NCBI RefSeq assembly: GCF_002286815.1
Contig: NZ_MUNM01000033.1
Coordinates: 1-64,000 of the forward strand
DNA length: 64,000 nt
Origin: Pseudomonas sp. PICF141
Lineage (GTDB): Bacteria > Pseudomonadota > Gammaproteobacteria > Pseudomonadales > Pseudomonadaceae
Direction: 5' to 3'
Numbering within the stretch: the stretch's first letter is position 1; every line of letters starts with the position of its first letter. Positions 35,855 through 50,413 of the stretch are shown here, piece by piece. A program made the translations under genes and the position numbers. A model generated the notes under the pieces. The model worked only from the letters and a program-made list of their open reading frames with translations, searched no databases and was not told where the DNA came from.

Positions 35855-36478
35855 TTACTCCTGGATCACGTCGGCACCCTTGGGGATGTCGAACTTGAAC
35901 TTGGACGCCGGTATCGGCTCGTTGGCCTTCACACCAGTAAACAGGATATTGGTGCGCTGACCGACGCTGTCAATCAGCTGCATGTCATTGACCAGACCGT
36001 TGCGGAACGACAGACGCAGGCTGTCGAACAGGGTGTCTTTGGTTTTCGGCTTCAGGGTGAAGTCGATCACGCCGCCAGCCTCTTTGGCGCTGATGTCGAA
36101 GCTCTGGCTGATCTTGGACACGTCACCGGACAGCAACAGGGCCGGCGTCTGGGTCAGACGCTGGTCGAGGGTCTTGATGGTGACTTGCTCCAGGTCCGGG
36201 TCCCACAGAGAAACCTTCTTGCCGTCGGACACCATCAGTTGCTCTTGCGGCGCATCGGTGTGCCAGTAGAACAGGCCCGGGCGCTGCAAGGACATCTGAC
36301 CGGCGGTTTCCTGCAACTGGGTGCCGCTGCCATCAAGGGTCAGCTGGGAGAAACGCGCGGTCAGGGTCTGGGATTTTTCCAGCAGTTGAGTCAGACGCGC
36401 CACGTCCTTGTCATCGGCGTGGGCCGAGAGCGTGGTCAGAGCCAGTACCGGCAGCAGCAACATGCGGATAAGACGCAT
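35855..36478 (-). CDS. lolA: Outer-membrane lipoprotein carrier protein
   Basis: 207 residues from [19 protein letters not shown] lies 5 nt upstream, so the six-residue longer start is rejected. The signal peptide ends near residue 20 (LSAHA). The mature protein follows Lol[33 protein letters not shown] (about 40-71) and [19 protein letters not shown]. It ferries lipoproteins from LolCDE to LolB across the periplasm. It lies 68 bases after ftsK, as in other gammaproteobacteria. Confidence 0.95.
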   Translation of the reverse strand: MRLIRMLLLPVLALTTLSAHADDKDVARLTQLLEKSQTLTARFSQLTLDGSGTQLQETAGQMSLQRPGLFYWHTDAPQEQLMVSDGKKVSLWDPDLEQVTIKTLDQRLTQTPALLLSGDVSKISQSFDISAKEAGGVIDFTLKPKTKDTLFDSLRLSFRNGLVNDMQLIDSVGQRTNILFTGVKANEPIPASKFKFDIPKGADVIQE

Positions 36479-36546
36479 GGGAGTCCTCATAAACATTCGT
36501 GGGAGTGCGGGCGGCGTCTCAAGACACCGCCCCTTTCAAAACCGGA

Positions 36547-38952
36547 TCAGTCGCGCACCGGGCCGGGGGCCAGGACTTCACGCGAACCGTTAGTGTTCAT
36601 GGACGTCACGACCCCGGCCATTTCCATGGCTTCGATCATGCGCGCCGCGCGGTTGTAGCCGATTTTCAGCTTGCGCTGAACCGCAGAGATGGACGCACGA
36701 CGGCTTTCCAGGACGAACTGCACCGCTTCGTCGTACAGCGCGTCGGTTTCGGCATCGTCATCACCGCCACCGCCGCCATTTTCAAAACCGCTACCGGCCT
36801 CTTCGACACCGGCGAGGATGTCGTCGTTGTATTCCGGTGCGCCGCGCAGTTTCCAGGCTTCAACCACCCGATGAACCTCATCGTCGGACACGAACGCACC
36901 GTGAACACGAATCGGCAGGCTGGTACCCGGCGGCATGTACAACATATCACCGTGGCCCAGCAGTTGTTCGGCGCCGCCCTGGTCGATGATGGTCCGCGAA
37001 TCGATCTTGCTCGATACCTGGAACGCCATACGCGTCGGAATGTTCGCCTTGATCAGACCGGTGATGACATCAACCGACGGCCGCTGGGTCGCGAGAATCA
37101 GGTGGATACCGGCCGCACGTGCCTTCTGGGCGATACGGGCGATCAGCTCTTCAACCTTCTTGCCGACGATCATCATCATGTCGGCGAACTCGTCCACGAC
37201 CACGACGATAGTCGGCAACTTTTGCAGCAACGGGGCCTCGTCGTGAATGCTTTCGCGCTTGTACAGCGGATCGCTCAACGGCTCACCAGCGTCCTGGGCT
37301 TCCTTGACCTTGGCGTTGAAGCCCGAAAGGTTACGCACACCCATCTTCGCCATCAGTTTGTAGCGCCGCTCCATTTCCGCGACGCTCCAGCGCAAGGCGT
37401 TGGCGGCGTCCTTCATGTCGGTCACCACCGGGCACAGCAGGTGCGGAATGCCTTCATAGATGGACAGTTCAAGCATTTTCGGGTCGATCATGATCAGCTT
37501 GGCGTCTTCCGGGCCAGACTTGAACAGAATCGACAGGATCATCGCGTTCACACCCACCGACTTACCGGAACCGGTCGTACCAGCCACCAGTAAGTGCGGC
37601 ATTTTCGCCAGGTCGGTGATCACCGGTTTGCCGCCGATGTCATGACCCAGGGCCAGGGTGACCGGGGACTTGAAGCTATCGTACTCAGGGGTCGACAAGA
37701 CCTCGGAGAAACGCACGATCTGCCGGTCTTCGTTAGGAATCTCGATACCGACCGTGGTTTTGCCCGGGATCACTTCCACGACACGCACACTGGTCACGGC
37801 CAGGGAACGGGCCAGGTCTTTCGCCAGATTGGAGATGCGGCTGACTTTGACGCCGGCTGCCGGCTGGATTTCGTAACGGGTAATCACCGGGCCCGGGTGA
37901 ATCGAATCCACCGAAACTTCGACGCCGAATTCCTTGAGCTTGATTTCCAGCAAATGGCCGACGGCCGCCAGGGATTCGGGCGAATAATTGAGTTGTTTCT
38001 TTTCCGCGGGGTCGAGAATCGAGATCGGTGGCAAGGTGCCTTCCACGGCGCTGTCGACGAACAACGGCGCCTGCTTCTCTTTTTCCACGCGTTTGCTGGG
38101 AGCTGCCGGTTTGGGCGGAGCCGGGGCAATCACCGGTGGCACCTGTTTCTCGCGCTCGGACATGTGTTTGCTCAACGCTTGCTCACGCTCGATCAGGCGC
38201 TCCTTGACCTTGGCCTGCTCGCGTTTGTCGGTGACAGTCGGCGCGACCACGTCATGCATGCGATCGTCGACCTCACGCAGCTGGGCAACCAGTTGCTTGC
38301 GCTCGACACGGGCCGCCCACCAGCGATTGGCCGCCCCCTGAAACAGTTCGAACAGATCAAGGGTGATCTTGCCGGTGACGTCCATCACCTTGAACCACGA
38401 CAGGTCGGTGAACACCGTCAGGCCGAACAGGAACAGCGCGATGAACAATAACGTGCTGCCCTGGATGTTCAGCGCGTTCCTGGCCAGATCGCCGAGACTT
38501 TCACCCAAAGCGCCACCCGCGCCGGCCGGTAGACCGGTCGCCGCATGGAAGTGGATATGAGCCAGCGCCGCACCTGACAACACGAGGAATACCAGGCCGA
38601 TCAGGCGCCAGGAAAACAGCCAGCCGCTCCACTGCCACGGCTCATGGCGCTGGCGGAAGATCTGATACGCCTTGATCGCCAGCAGCAACGGGAAAATGTA
38701 GGCGAAGTAACCCAGGACCATGAACAGGATGTCGGCGCTGTAAGAGCCGGCAGGCCCGCCGAAGTTCTGCACATCGTCGATCTTGCTGTTATGGCTCCAG
38801 CCCGGATCGTCTTTGCCGTAGGTCAGCAAAGCCATCATCAGGAACAGGCACAAGGCACCGATGGCGATCAATGCACCTTCCTTGAGCCGGTAGTGCAATT
38901 GCTGGCGCCAGAGCGGGACGACTGTTTTAGGTGCTGCGGTGGATTTCTTCAA
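36547..38952 (-). CDS. ftsK: DNA translocase FtsK
   Basis: 801 residues, TTG start with AGGAAAAG upstream. Four membrane segments occupy about residues 25-190; a charged linker (about 200-310) is short compared with E. coli. The motor has Walker A in [20 protein letters not shown] and Walker B in [14 protein letters not shown]. The last 65 residues form the winged-helix gamma domain ([31 protein letters not shown]) that reads KOPS and activates XerCD. It pumps DNA at the division septum. Confidence 0.97.
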   Translation of the reverse strand: MKKSTAAPKTVVPLWRQQLHYRLKEGALIAIGALCLFLMMALLTYGKDDPGWSHNSKIDDVQNFGGPAGSYSADILFMVLGYFAYIFPLLLAIKAYQIFRQRHEPWQWSGWLFSWRLIGLVFLVLSGAALAHIHFHAATGLPAGAGGALGESLGDLARNALNIQGSTLLFIALFLFGLTVFTDLSWFKVMDVTGKITLDLFELFQGAANRWWAARVERKQLVAQLREVDDRMHDVVAPTVTDKREQAKVKERLIEREQALSKHMSEREKQVPPVIAPAPPKPAAPSKRVEKEKQAPLFVDSAVEGTLPPISILDPAEKKQLNYSPESLAAVGHLLEIKLKEFGVEVSVDSIHPGPVITRYEIQPAAGVKVSRISNLAKDLARSLAVTSVRVVEVIPGKTTVGIEIPNEDRQIVRFSEVLSTPEYDSFKSPVTLALGHDIGGKPVITDLAKMPHLLVAGTTGSGKSVGVNAMILSILFKSGPEDAKLIMIDPKMLELSIYEGIPHLLCPVVTDMKDAANALRWSVAEMERRYKLMAKMGVRNLSGFNAKVKEAQDAGEPLSDPLYKRESIHDEAPLLQKLPTIVVVVDEFADMMMIVGKKVEELIARIAQKARAAGIHLILATQRPSVDVITGLIKANIPTRMAFQVSSKIDSRTIIDQGGAEQLLGHGDMLYMPPGTSLPIRVHGAFVSDDEVHRVVEAWKLRGAPEYNDDILAGVEEAGSGFENGGGGGDDDAETDALYDEAVQFVLESRRASISAVQRKLKIGYNRAARMIEAMEMAGVVTSMNTNGSREVLAPGPVRD

Positions 38953-40218
<1,266 letters not shown>

Positions 40219-40286
40219 CGGTTAACCTCCTCGAAGGCGGGCTCAGCGGCCCGCTACCGCCCTCCTCTTCTGCAAGCCCGGATGCC

Positions 40287-40967
40287 ATGCTGACTTGGTT
40301 ACAACGCAACACATTGACCTTCCCGCCGCTGGAAAAAGCCATGCGCGAGCCCAACGGGCTGCTGGCCGCGGGCGGCGATCTGTCCGCCGATCGGCTGATT
40401 CAAGCCTATCGTCACGGCTGCTTTCCGTGGTTTTCGGAGGGCCAGCCGATTCTCTGGTGGTCGCCGGATCCGCGCACGGTGCTGTTTCCCGACGAACTGC
40501 ATGTTTCCCGCAGCTTGAACAAACTGCTGCGCCAAAAGCGCTATCAAGTGACCTTCGATCGGGATTTTGCCGCGGTCATCCGCGCCTGCGCCGCACCGCG
40601 CGAACACGCAGACGGCACCTGGATCACCCAAGCGATGCAGGATGCCTATATCGAACTGCACAGGCGTGGTTACGCCCACTCGGTGGAAGTCTGGGACGAT
40701 GGCGCGCTGGTCGGCGGGCTCTACGGCTTGGCCATGGGGCAGTTGTTCTTCGGCGAATCGATGTTCAGCCGCGCCGACAACGCCTCCAAATATGGCTTCG
40801 CTACCCTGGTGCGACACCTGAAAGACTCGGGTTTTGTACTGATCGACTGCCAAATGCCTACCGATCATCTGCACAGCTTGGGCGCCCGCGCGATTCCCCG
40901 CCGGGAATTTGCCGGCTACCTTGCGCGACACCTGGATCAACCCGACCGTGCCACTTGGGTTTGCTGA
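40287..40967 (+). CDS. aat: Leucyl/phenylalanyl-tRNA-protein transferase
   Basis: 226 residues from [15 protein letters not shown], the conserved pseudomonad start; the frame is open 72 bases further upstream. Motifs: [43 protein letters not shown] (positions about 18-60, written here as the family block) and [17 protein letters not shown], with [16 protein letters not shown]. It adds Leu or Phe to N-terminal Lys/Arg, making N-degrons that ClpS delivers to ClpAP. The genes ate, clpS and clpA are all within 5 kb. Confidence 0.95.
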   Translation: MLTWLQRNTLTFPPLEKAMREPNGLLAAGGDLSADRLIQAYRHGCFPWFSEGQPILWWSPDPRTVLFPDELHVSRSLNKLLRQKRYQVTFDRDFAAVIRACAAPREHADGTWITQAMQDAYIELHRRGYAHSVEVWDDGALVGGLYGLAMGQLFFGESMFSRADNASKYGFATLVRHLKDSGFVLIDCQMPTDHLHSLGARAIPRREFAGYLARHLDQPDRATWVC

Positions 40968-41054
40968 GCGACATTGGCGCGTGTGGCTTACACTTAATGC
41001 GGGGAAACTCATTGAGAGCAACCCCTAATCAAAAGCTTATCCCGAGGGTTGATC

Positions 41055-41762
41055 ATGACCGAGTTGGCGCGTTTGAAGTTTTATGCCACTCAGCCCCACT
41101 CTTGCAGTTATCTGCCCGAGGAGCAGGCCACGACGCTGTTCCTCGACCCTAGTCAGCCCATGGATGTGCACGTCTATGCAGACCTGTCGGAAATGGGCTT
41201 TCGTCGCAGTGGCGATCATCTATACCGGCCCCATTGCCAGCATTGCAATGCGTGCGTACCGGCGCGCATTCCTGTGGCGCAATTTACGCCCAACCGTCAG
41301 CAAAAACGCATTGTCAAACGTAATGCCGACTTGCAGGTACGTCCGACCAGACCCAAGTTCAGCGAAGAGTACTTCGACCTTTATCAGCGCTACATCGAAC
41401 AACGTCATGCCGACGGCGATATGTATCCACCGAGCCGCGACCAGTTTTCGACCTTCCTGGTACGTGACCTGCCATTCTCCCGTTTCTACGAATTTCGTCT
41501 CGAAGGCCGCCTGCTGGCCGTGGCCGTCACCGACTTGCTGCCCAACGGCCTGTCGGCGGTCTATACCTTCTATGAACCCGAGCAGGAGCGTCGTAGCCTG
41601 GGGCGTTATGCCATCCTCTGGCAAATCGGCGAAGCCCGACGCCTGGGGCTGGAAGCGGTTTATCTCGGCTACTGGATCAAAAACTGCAAAAAAATGAGCT
41701 ACAAGACCCAATATCGCCCTATCGAACTGCTGATTAATCAACGTTGGGTCATCCTGAGCTAG
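41055..41762 (+). CDS. ate: Aspartate/glutamate leucyltransferase (Bpt)
   Basis: 235 residues from [19 protein letters not shown], with GAGG 7 nt upstream. N-terminal Cys residues and the pair [15 protein letters not shown] (about 59-73) are the family's redox/haem-type Cys motif; [20 protein letters not shown] is the C-terminal signature. It attaches Leu to N-terminal Asp or Glu, a second N-degron branch. The stop codon TAG (41760-41762) lies on the edge of a MITE-like element; the TA is the presumed target duplication and the G belongs to the element. Confidence 0.93.
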   Translation: MTELARLKFYATQPHSCSYLPEEQATTLFLDPSQPMDVHVYADLSEMGFRRSGDHLYRPHCQHCNACVPARIPVAQFTPNRQQKRIVKRNADLQVRPTRPKFSEEYFDLYQRYIEQRHADGDMYPPSRDQFSTFLVRDLPFSRFYEFRLEGRLLAVAVTDLLPNGLSAVYTFYEPEQERRSLGRYAILWQIGEARRLGLEAVYLGYWIKNCKKMSYKTQYRPIELLINQRWVILS

Positions 41763-41921
41763 TGCTCTGTCTCGCAAACACTGTTCCTTTTTGACGGCGT
41801 CTGTTGTCATCATGCTGCGTTGCCGCTCCTTGCCATAGCGGGCAATGACTCGTCGCGGCGCCTTGCCTGACGACAACAGCCACTCGCCAAAAGAGGAACG
41901 TATTTGTGAGACAGGACACTA
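41760..41921. mobile_element. MITE-like element with TA target duplication
   Basis: The ends are imperfect inverted repeats: TAGTGCTCTGTCTCGCAAAC at the left and, read inward on the other strand, TAGTGTCCTGTCTCACAAAT. Similarity continues inward for about 65 bases (GTTCCT, TTTTG, CTGTTGTC), so the whole 160 bp is a long imperfect hairpin. TA flanks each side (41760-41761 and 41920-41921), as expected for IS630/Tc1-type transposition. No coding capacity is credible. Confidence 0.65.
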
Positions 41922-42020
41922 ACCCCTTGGCTTGAACCCCATTTTTCGGGCACAATGCACGCCGCTTTTGCCTGGCGCAGTTGCACCGGGCCATTCATTG
42001 GACACCGAGGGCTTTACTGC

Positions 42021-42239
42021 ATGTCGAAAGAAGACAGCTTCGAAATGGAAGGCACTGTCGTCGACACCCTGCCCAACACCATGTTTCGTGTGGAGTTGGA
42101 AAATGGGCACGTCGTAACCGCGCATATCTCCGGCAAGATGCGCAAGAATTACATCCGTATTCTTACCGGCGACAAAGTGCGCGTCGAGCTGACGCCCTAT
42201 GACTTGAGCAAAGGGCGCATCACCTACCGCGCTCGCTAA
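42021..42239 (+). CDS. infA: Translation initiation factor IF-1
   Basis: 72 residues, [20 protein letters not shown], then [46 protein letters not shown]: a single OB-fold S1 domain that fills the A site during initiation. Length is exactly that of the family. Just downstream of the MITE-like element, so transcription from ate must pass through it or a promoter must lie in 41921-42020. A terminator follows. Confidence 0.97.
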
Positions 42240-42251
42240 TCAAGTCAATAC

Positions 42252-42279
42252 AAAACGCCCGGCTATGCCGGGCGTTTTT
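42252..42279 (+). terminator. Rho-independent terminator of infA
   Basis: AAAACGCCCGGC / GCCGGGCGTTTT with a 3-nt loop and a following T-run, 12 bases after the infA stop. Confidence 0.92.
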
Positions 42280-42296
42280 GTTTGTGGATCGTTGCG

Positions 42297-42407
42297 GATC
42301 ATTCCCATGCTCTGCGTGGGAATGCCTCAACGGACACTCTGCGTTCGGCTTTTGAAGGGACGCGGAGCGTCCCGGACTGCATTCCCACGCGGAGCGCGGG
42401 AACGATC
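42297..42407. repeat. Intergenic repeat (GATCATTCCCAYGC...GCGGGAACGATC type)
   Basis: The element begins GATCATTCCCATGCTCTGCG and ends GCGGAGCGCGGGAACGATC, with the internal arms GGGACGCGGAGCGTCCC. It is a compound of short hairpins typical of pseudomonad intergenic repeats. A shortened relative (GATCGTTCCCACGC) occurs at 55352-55365. Confidence 0.7.
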
Positions 42408-42410
42408 AAA

Positions 42411-42445
42411 GATCAAAAGATCGCAGCCTTCGGCAGCTCCTACAG
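42411..42445. repeat. Half copy of the GATCGCAGCCTTCGGCAGC repeat
   Basis: GATCGCAGCCTTCGGCAGCT is present without its inverted partner, unlike the complete copies at 26439 and 49793. Confidence 0.7.
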
Positions 42446-42471
42446 GGGGATCGGCGTATAACAGACAGGCA

Positions 42472-42501
42472 GCAGAAAGGCGCTTTTCAGCGCCTTTCTG
42501 C
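42472..42501. terminator. Hairpin after clpA
   Basis: A perfect 12-bp stem GCAGAAAGGCGC / GCGCCTTTCTGC with a 6-nt loop, 18 bases after the clpA stop (minus strand). There is no T-run on the minus strand, so termination may rely on the stem alone. Confidence 0.6.
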
Positions 42502-42518
42502 TTTGTTGCGGTTTAACG

Positions 42519-44789
42519 TCAGGCCATTTCAGCCGTAGTCTCGAACTCGAAGGTCAGTTCGCCATCCTTGATGTCGATGTGTACCACACCGCCATGTTCG
42601 GCCAGTTCGCCAAAGAGGATCTCTTCGGCCAGTGGACGCTTGATCTTGTCCTGAATCAAGCGCGCCATTGGACGAGCGCCCATTGCCGAGTCGTAACCAC
42701 CCGCTGCCAGCCAGCTGCGAGCAGCGTCGGTGACTTCCAACAGCACCCGCTTGTCTTCCAGCTGCGCCTGAAGTTCGGTAAGGAACTTGTCCACCACGCT
42801 TTTAATGACCTCATGGCTGAGGCGACCAAACTGGATAATGGTGTCCAGACGGTTACGGAATTCCGGCGTGAAGCTCTTCTTGATCACTTCCATCGCATCG
42901 GACGAGTGGTCCTGATAGGTGAAACCGATCGAAGCACGGGCTGCAGTTTCGGCACCGGCGTTGGTCGTCATGATGACGATCACGTTACGGAAGTCCGCCT
43001 TGCGCCCGTTGTTATCGGTCAGCGTACCGTGATCCATGACCTGCAACAGCAGGTTGAAGACTTCCGGATGCGCCTTTTCGATTTCATCGAGCAACAGCAC
43101 GCAATGAGGCTGCTTGGTGATGGCTTCGGTCAGCAGACCGCCCTGATCGAATCCGACATAGCCTGGAGGCGCACCGATCAAGCGCGATACGGTGTGGCGC
43201 TCCATGTATTCGGACATATCGAAGCGAACCAGTTCGACACCCAACGCCTTGGCCAGTTGCCGCGCGGCCTCGGTTTTACCCACACCGGTCGGCCCTGCGA
43301 ACAGGAACGAACCGACGGGCTTGTCAGGCGACTTGAGGCCGGCACGGGACAGTTTGATCGCGGTCGACAGCGAGTCGATCGCCGCATCCTGGCCAAACAC
43401 CGTGAGCTTCAGGTCACGTTCAAGGTTACGCAGCAGCTCTTTGTCGGAACTGGTGACGTGTTTTGGTGGAATTCGCGCGATTTTCGCGACGATGTCCTCG
43501 ACCTGAGGTACTTCGATGCGTTTCACGCGCTTATCGATCGGTTGCAGACGCTGGAAGGCGCCCGCCTCGTCGATGACGTCGATGGCCTTGTCCGGCATGT
43601 GCCGGTCATTGATATAGCGCGAGGCCAGTTCCGCAGCGGCGCGTAGGGCTTCATCGCTGTATTCGATGCTGTGGTGCGCTTCGAAACGCCCTTTCAGGCC
43701 ACGCAGGATGCCAATGGTGTCTTCCACCGAAGGTTCCGATACATCGACCTTCTGGAAACGCCGAGCCAAGGCACGGTCCTTCTCGAAGATTCCGCGGAAC
43801 TCCTGGAACGTGGTCGAACCGATGCAACGGATATCGCCGGATGAGAGCAATGGCTTGAGCAGGTTCGAGGCATCCATGACACCACCGGACGCTGTACCCG
43901 CACCGATGATGGTGTGGATTTCGTCGATGAACAGGATCGCCTGCGGACGTTTTTTCAGCTCATTGAGCAGCGCCTTGAAGCGCTTCTCGAAATCGCCACG
44001 GTATTTGGTCCCGGCCAGCAAAGCCCCCAGATCGAGGGAATACACCACGCTGTTGGCCAGCAGGTCCGGCACCTGATTGTCGACAATGCGTTTGGCCAGG
44101 CCTTCGGCGATCGCGGTCTTGCCCACGCCCGCCTCGCCCACCAGCAACGGGTTGTTCTTGCGACGACGCGCGAGGATCTGCGCGACGCGCTCGACCTCCA
44201 GCTCACGGCCTACCAACGGATCGATACGACCCTGGCGCGCCAGTTCGTTGAGGTTGCTGGCATAAGCATCCAGAGGATTGCCTGAAGAAGAAGACTCACC
44301 GCCCTCGTCGTCCTGCATATCTTGTTCACCTTCAGAGTGATCGCCATGCCCCGGCACTTTGGAAATGCCATGGGCGATGTAATTGACGACATCGATGCGC
44401 GCAACGCTCTGCTGCTTGAGCAGAAACACGGCTTGACTCTCTTGCTCACTGAAGATTGCGACCAGCACGTTTGCGCCAGTCACTTCGCGTTTGCCCGAGC
44501 TCTGTACATGAAAGACAGCACGTTGCAGTACACGCTGGAAGCCCAGGGTTGGCTGGGTTTCACGATCCTCGTCATGAAGAGGGATCAATGGCGTGGTGGA
44601 GTCGATGAACTCCTGCAGATCATGCTTGAGTTTGTCGAGGTTTGCGCCGCAGGCACGCAAAACGGTGGCGGCAGCCTCGTTATCCAATAGGGCCAGCAGA
44701 AGGTGCTCGACAGTCATGAATTCATGACGCTTCGAGCGAGCCTCCTTGAAGGCAAGATTGAGGGTGACTTCGAGCTCGCGGTTTAACAT
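42519..44789 (-). CDS. clpA: ATP-dependent Clp protease ATPase subunit ClpA
   Basis: 756 residues with GAGGTGAAGCT ATG. N-domain 1-145 with the double repeat that binds ClpS; D1 Walker [21 protein letters not shown] (about 215) and Walker [10 protein letters not shown]2 Walker [22 protein letters not shown] (about 493) and [15 protein letters not shown]. An acidic Gly/Ser linker ([13 protein letters not shown]) follows the N-domain. It unfolds substrates for ClpP. clpS lies 30 bases upstream on the same strand. Confidence 0.97.
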   Translation of the reverse strand: MLNRELEVTLNLAFKEARSKRHEFMTVEHLLLALLDNEAAATVLRACGANLDKLKHDLQEFIDSTTPLIPLHDEDRETQPTLGFQRVLQRAVFHVQSSGKREVTGANVLVAIFSEQESQAVFLLKQQSVARIDVVNYIAHGISKVPGHGDHSEGEQDMQDDEGGESSSSGNPLDAYASNLNELARQGRIDPLVGRELEVERVAQILARRRKNNPLLVGEAGVGKTAIAEGLAKRIVDNQVPDLLANSVVYSLDLGALLAGTKYRGDFEKRFKALLNELKKRPQAILFIDEIHTIIGAGTASGGVMDASNLLKPLLSSGDIRCIGSTTFQEFRGIFEKDRALARRFQKVDVSEPSVEDTIGILRGLKGRFEAHHSIEYSDEALRAAAELASRYINDRHMPDKAIDVIDEAGAFQRLQPIDKRVKRIEVPQVEDIVAKIARIPPKHVTSSDKELLRNLERDLKLTVFGQDAAIDSLSTAIKLSRAGLKSPDKPVGSFLFAGPTGVGKTEAARQLAKALGVELVRFDMSEYMERHTVSRLIGAPPGYVGFDQGGLLTEAITKQPHCVLLLDEIEKAHPEVFNLLLQVMDHGTLTDNNGRKADFRNVIVIMTTNAGAETAARASIGFTYQDHSSDAMEVIKKSFTPEFRNRLDTIIQFGRLSHEVIKSVVDKFLTELQAQLEDKRVLLEVTDAARSWLAAGGYDSAMGARPMARLIQDKIKRPLAEEILFGELAEHGGVVHIDIKDGELTFEFETTAEMA

Positions 44790-44819
44790 AGCTTCACCTC
44801 ATACCCAAGTGGTCGGCGA

Positions 44820-45182
44820 TTAACCGTCCTTCTCGATTTCACAGAGTAGCGGATGCTGGCTTTCCCTGGCGTACTGGTTGACCTGCATGGCCTTGGTCTC
44901 GGCGATGTCGCGGGTAAACACTCCACATACTGCCCGTCCTTCTGTATGGACGGCCAGCATGACCTTGGTCGCCAGCTCGCGATTCAGGTTAAAAAACACC
45001 TCGAGCACTTCGACGACGAAATCCATCGGTGTGTAGTCATCGTTGAATAAAACCACCTTATACATCGGTGGCGCCTGTAAAGCAGGCTTAGCCTCCTGAA
45101 CAGCAATGCCTGCGGAATCGTCGTCGTGTAAATCAGGGCGATCCTGATTGAATGTTAGTCGAATCTGGCTGATTGCATGCAT
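44820..45182 (-). CDS. clpS: ClpS adaptor
   Basis: 120 residues. After a flexible N-terminal 38 residues comes the core [25 protein letters not shown] (about 40-64), with the Asn-Asp-Asp and Met that line the N-degron pocket, and [24 protein letters not shown]. It recognises N-terminal Leu, Phe, Trp and Tyr and delivers them to ClpA. Divergent from cspD. Confidence 0.96.
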   Translation of the reverse strand: MHAISQIRLTFNQDRPDLHDDDSAGIAVQEAKPALQAPPMYKVVLFNDDYTPMDFVVEVLEVFFNLNRELATKVMLAVHTEGRAVCGVFTRDIAETKAMQVNQYARESQHPLLCEIEKDG

Positions 45183-45262
45183 GGAAAGAAAGGTTCGTCA
45201 GTTGTGCGAATACAGTGGTGGGGGCTGCCATCGAGGATTTCAACTCCGACTGCCCGGTCACC

Positions 45263-45290
45263 TTGACTATCGGAAAATCGGTGTTACAAA
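45263..45290 (+). promoter_or_regulatory. Candidate cspD promoter
   Basis: TTGACT (45263-45268) and TACAAA (45285-45290) are 16 bases apart on the cspD strand. The -35 is good and the -10 weak. Confidence 0.35.
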
Positions 45291-45318
45291 CAATAGAGCC
45301 CACAGTGGGTAAAAAAGG

Positions 45319-45377
45319 TCCGCGGAGTCAATCTATTTGAAAGATTAGACTGCGGATTAACTGGATGATACTCCAGT
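45319..45377 (+). promoter_or_regulatory. Hairpins in the cspD 5' region
   Basis: TCCGC, AGTC and AATCT (45319-45334) pair with AGATT, GACT and GCGGA (45342-45356), giving a 14-bp stem with small bulges and a 7-nt loop. A second hairpin ACTGGA / TCCAGT (45360-45377) follows and ends 16 bases before the ribosome binding site (GAGGG at 45394). If transcribed, this is a structured 5' UTR. Confidence 0.55.
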
Positions 45378-45406
45378 GATGGAGTCTGTTGCAGAGGGAT
45401 ATGGGT

Positions 45407-45691
45407 ATGGCTGTCGGTAAGGTGAAATGGTTCAACAATGCCAAGGGGTTCGGTTTCATTAACACCGACGCCAGAGAAGGTCGCGACGAGGATGGCAAGG
45501 ATATCGATTTTTTTGCCCACTATTCGGCCATTGAGATGGACGGATACAAGACCCTCAAAGCCGGACAAGCCGTAAGTTTCGAGATTATCCAGGGCCCAAA
45601 GGGACTTCACGCGGTGAAAATTGCACTGATTGACAATGCCAACGAACAGGCTGCGACCGCCGCCCGACAACAGGAATCGGTATCGAGCTGA
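45407..45691 (+). CDS. cspD: Cold-shock-domain protein CspD
   Basis: 94 residues from [26 protein letters not shown] lies 8 nt before this ATG, favouring it over two nearer-upstream Mets. RNP1 is KGFGFI (about 13-18), RNP2 is [11 protein letters not shown]. The loop between them ([16 protein letters not shown]) is longer than usual, and a 25-residue Ala/Gln/Ser-rich tail follows the domain. CspD in E. coli is a stationary-phase inhibitor of replication. Position between clpS and icd is the conserved pseudomonad order. Confidence 0.93.
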   Translation: MAVGKVKWFNNAKGFGFINTDAREGRDEDGKDIDFFAHYSAIEMDGYKTLKAGQAVSFEIIQGPKGLHAVKIALIDNANEQAATAARQQESVSS

Positions 45692-45713
45692 CGCAATCTG
45701 ATCATCCAGTGAT

Positions 45714-45740
45714 AAAAAACCGCCCGAAGGCGGTTTTTTT
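45714..45740. terminator. Terminator between cspD and icd
   Basis: AAAAAACCGCC / GGCGGTTTTTT with a CGAA tetraloop, followed by T on the plus strand and preceded by A, so it can serve both convergent genes. 22 bases after the cspD stop. Confidence 0.93.
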
Positions 45741-45765
45741 GTGCTGATTCACTTATATGTGCGGC

Positions 45766-47022
45766 TCACATATGCGAAATCAGCGCATCACCAAACGCGG
45801 AAGAGGACAGCAGTTTCGCGCCTTCCATCAGTCGTTCGAAGTCATAGGTCACGGTTTTCGCAGAAATCGCGCCGTTGGTGCCTTTGATGATCAGGTCAGC
45901 CGCTTCGGTCCAGCCCATGTGACGCAGCATCATCTCGGCGGACAGGATCAACGAACCCGGGTTGACCTGGTCTTTGCCGGCGTACTTCGGCGCGGTCCCG
46001 TGGGTCGCTTCGAACATGGCCACGGTGTCGGACAGGTTGGCACCCGGCGCGATACCGATACCACCCACTTCGGCCGCCAGGGCGTCGGAGAGGTAGTCGC
46101 CGTTGAGGTTCAGGGTCGCGATGACATCGTACTCGGCCGGGCGCAGCAGGATCTGCTGGAGCATGGCGTCGGCGATGGCGTCCTTGACGATGACGTTCTT
46201 GCCGGTTTTCGGGTTCTTGAACTGCATCCACGGACCGCCGTCGAGCAGGGTCGCGCCGAACTCTTCAGCAGCCACTTCGTAGGCCCATTCCTTGAAGGCA
46301 CCTTCGGTGAACTTCATGATGTTGCCTTTGTGCACGATGGTCAGCGAGTCGCGGTCGTTGTCGACCACATACTGCAGGGCCTTGCGCGCCAGGCGCTTGG
46401 TGCCTTCCAGGGAAACCGGCTTGACGCCGATACCGCAGTTTTCGTCGAAACGGATCTTGGTGACGCCCATTTCTTCTTTAAGGAACTTGATGACCTTGGT
46501 CGCTTCCGGCGAACCGGCCTTCCATTCGATACCGGCATAAATGTCTTCCGAGTTTTCGCGGAAGATGGTCATGTCGACATCGCCTGGCTTCTTGACCGGG
46601 CTCGGCACGCCTTCGAACCAGCGCACCGGGCGCAGGCACACATACAGGTCGAGTTGCTGACGCAGGGCCACGTTCAGGGAACGGATGCCGCCACCGACCG
46701 GGGTGGTCAAAGGGCCCTTGATGGAAACCACGTAATCCTTGACCGCGTCCAGGGTTTCCTGAGGCAGCCAGGTGTCCTGATCGTAAACCTGAGTCGCTTT
46801 CTCCCCGGCGTAGACTTCCATCCAGGAAATTTTGCGCTCGCCGCCGTAAGCTTTCTTAACAGCAGCATCGACAACCTTGATCATGACCGGGCTGATATCA
46901 ACGCCAATACCATCGCCTTCGATGAAGGGGATGATCGGGTTGTTAGGAACATTGAGAGAATGGTCTGCGTTGACGGTGATTTTGTCGCCGACGGCTGGAA
47001 CCTGAATCTTCTTGTATCCCAT
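45766..47022 (-). CDS. icd: NADP-dependent isocitrate dehydrogenase (homodimeric)
   Basis: 418 residues from [19 protein letters not shown] is 6 nt upstream. [15 protein letters not shown] (N-terminal), the substrate and phosphorylation site [27 protein letters not shown] (about residue 112-138, with the Ser targeted by AceK), and [25 protein letters not shown]. It converts isocitrate to 2-oxoglutarate. The intact Ser suggests control of flux towards the glyoxylate shunt. Divergent from idh, a second, unrelated isoenzyme. Confidence 0.97.
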   Translation of the reverse strand: MGYKKIQVPAVGDKITVNADHSLNVPNNPIIPFIEGDGIGVDISPVMIKVVDAAVKKAYGGERKISWMEVYAGEKATQVYDQDTWLPQETLDAVKDYVVSIKGPLTTPVGGGIRSLNVALRQQLDLYVCLRPVRWFEGVPSPVKKPGDVDMTIFRENSEDIYAGIEWKAGSPEATKVIKFLKEEMGVTKIRFDENCGIGVKPVSLEGTKRLARKALQYVVDNDRDSLTIVHKGNIMKFTEGAFKEWAYEVAAEEFGATLLDGGPWMQFKNPKTGKNVIVKDAIADAMLQQILLRPAEYDVIATLNLNGDYLSDALAAEVGGIGIAPGANLSDTVAMFEATHGTAPKYAGKDQVNPGSLILSAEMMLRHMGWTEAADLIIKGTNGAISAKTVTYDFERLMEGAKLLSSSAFGDALISHM

Positions 47023-49740
<2,718 letters not shown>

Positions 49741-49756
49741 GGTTGTAAGGGAACAC

Positions 49757-49792
49757 CACAAACCCCGGCCTCGTGCCGGGGTTTGTGTTTTT
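49757..49792 (+). terminator. Rho-independent terminator of idh
   Basis: CACAAACCCCGGC / GCCGGGGTTTGTG, 13-bp stem with a 5-nt loop and a T-run, 17 bases after the stop. Confidence 0.93.
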
Positions 49793-49874
49793 AAAAGATC
49801 AAAAGATCGCAGCCTTCGGCAGCTCCTACACCGATCCTTGTAGGAGCTGCCGAAGGCTGCGATCTTTTGATCTT
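49793..49874. repeat. Inverted repeat (GATCGCAGCCTTCGGCAGC type)
   Basis: GATCAAAAGATCGCAGCCTT at the left pairs with its complement ending GCGATCTTTTGATC, with GTAGGAGC arms round a short loop: a nearly perfect 35-bp stem. Matches 26439-26512. Confidence 0.88.
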
Positions 49875-49907
49875 CAGTTTGCCGAAGACCGCACAGAGGA
49901 AAACCCT

Positions 49908-50354
49908 ATGGATTGGCTACCCCACATCACCGTCGCCACCATCGTCGAGGACAATGGTCGCTTTCTGATGGTCGAAGAGTTCAGGCACGGACGAACGGTA
50001 CTCAACCAGCCCGCCGGCCATCTGGACCCGGACGAAACCCTGATCGAAGCCGCCGTGCGCGAAACCCTCGAGGAAACCGGCTGGGACATAGAGCCGACGG
50101 GCGTGGTAGGCATTTACCTCTACACCGCGCCAAGCAATGGCGTGACTTATCAGCGGGTCTGCTTCACCGCAAAACCGCTCAAACACCACCCGGACTATCA
50201 GCTGGACGACGGCATCGTCGGCACAAAATGGCTGACGCGTGACGAACTGCTGCAACAGCGCGCAAACTGGCGCAGTGAGCTGATCATCCGCTGTATCGAT
50301 GATTATCTGGACGGTAAACACTTCAGCCTCGAGCTGATCCGCCCTTCTCTTTAG
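49908..50354 (+). CDS. nudJ: Phosphatase NudJ (Nudix)
   Basis: 148 residues after AGAGGAAAACCC. A complete Nudix box GX5EX7REXXEEXGW runs from about residue 37 (GHLDPDETLIEAAV, then RETLEETGW). LPHITVATIVEDNGRFLMVEE opens the fold. In E. coli NudJ hydrolyses thiamine pyrophosphate intermediates and nucleoside tri- and diphosphates; it sits before mnmA there too. About 60 bases separate it from mnmA, so co-transcription is likely. Confidence 0.92.
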   Translation: MDWLPHITVATIVEDNGRFLMVEEFRHGRTVLNQPAGHLDPDETLIEAAVRETLEETGWDIEPTGVVGIYLYTAPSNGVTYQRVCFTAKPLKHHPDYQLDDGIVGTKWLTRDELLQQRANWRSELIIRCIDDYLDGKHFSLELIRPSL

Positions 50355-50413
50355 CCTTGCAGGCTTGAGCCTGCTAGAATCGCGTCCTTTTTCAAGACAC
50401 TCATTGAATCCCT

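Noticed and set aside
42240..42518. Possible tRNA-Ser between infA and clpA, as in E. coli
   Set aside because: Only a terminator, two intergenic repeats and a hairpin are present; no tRNA cloverleaf or T-loop sequence is seen.
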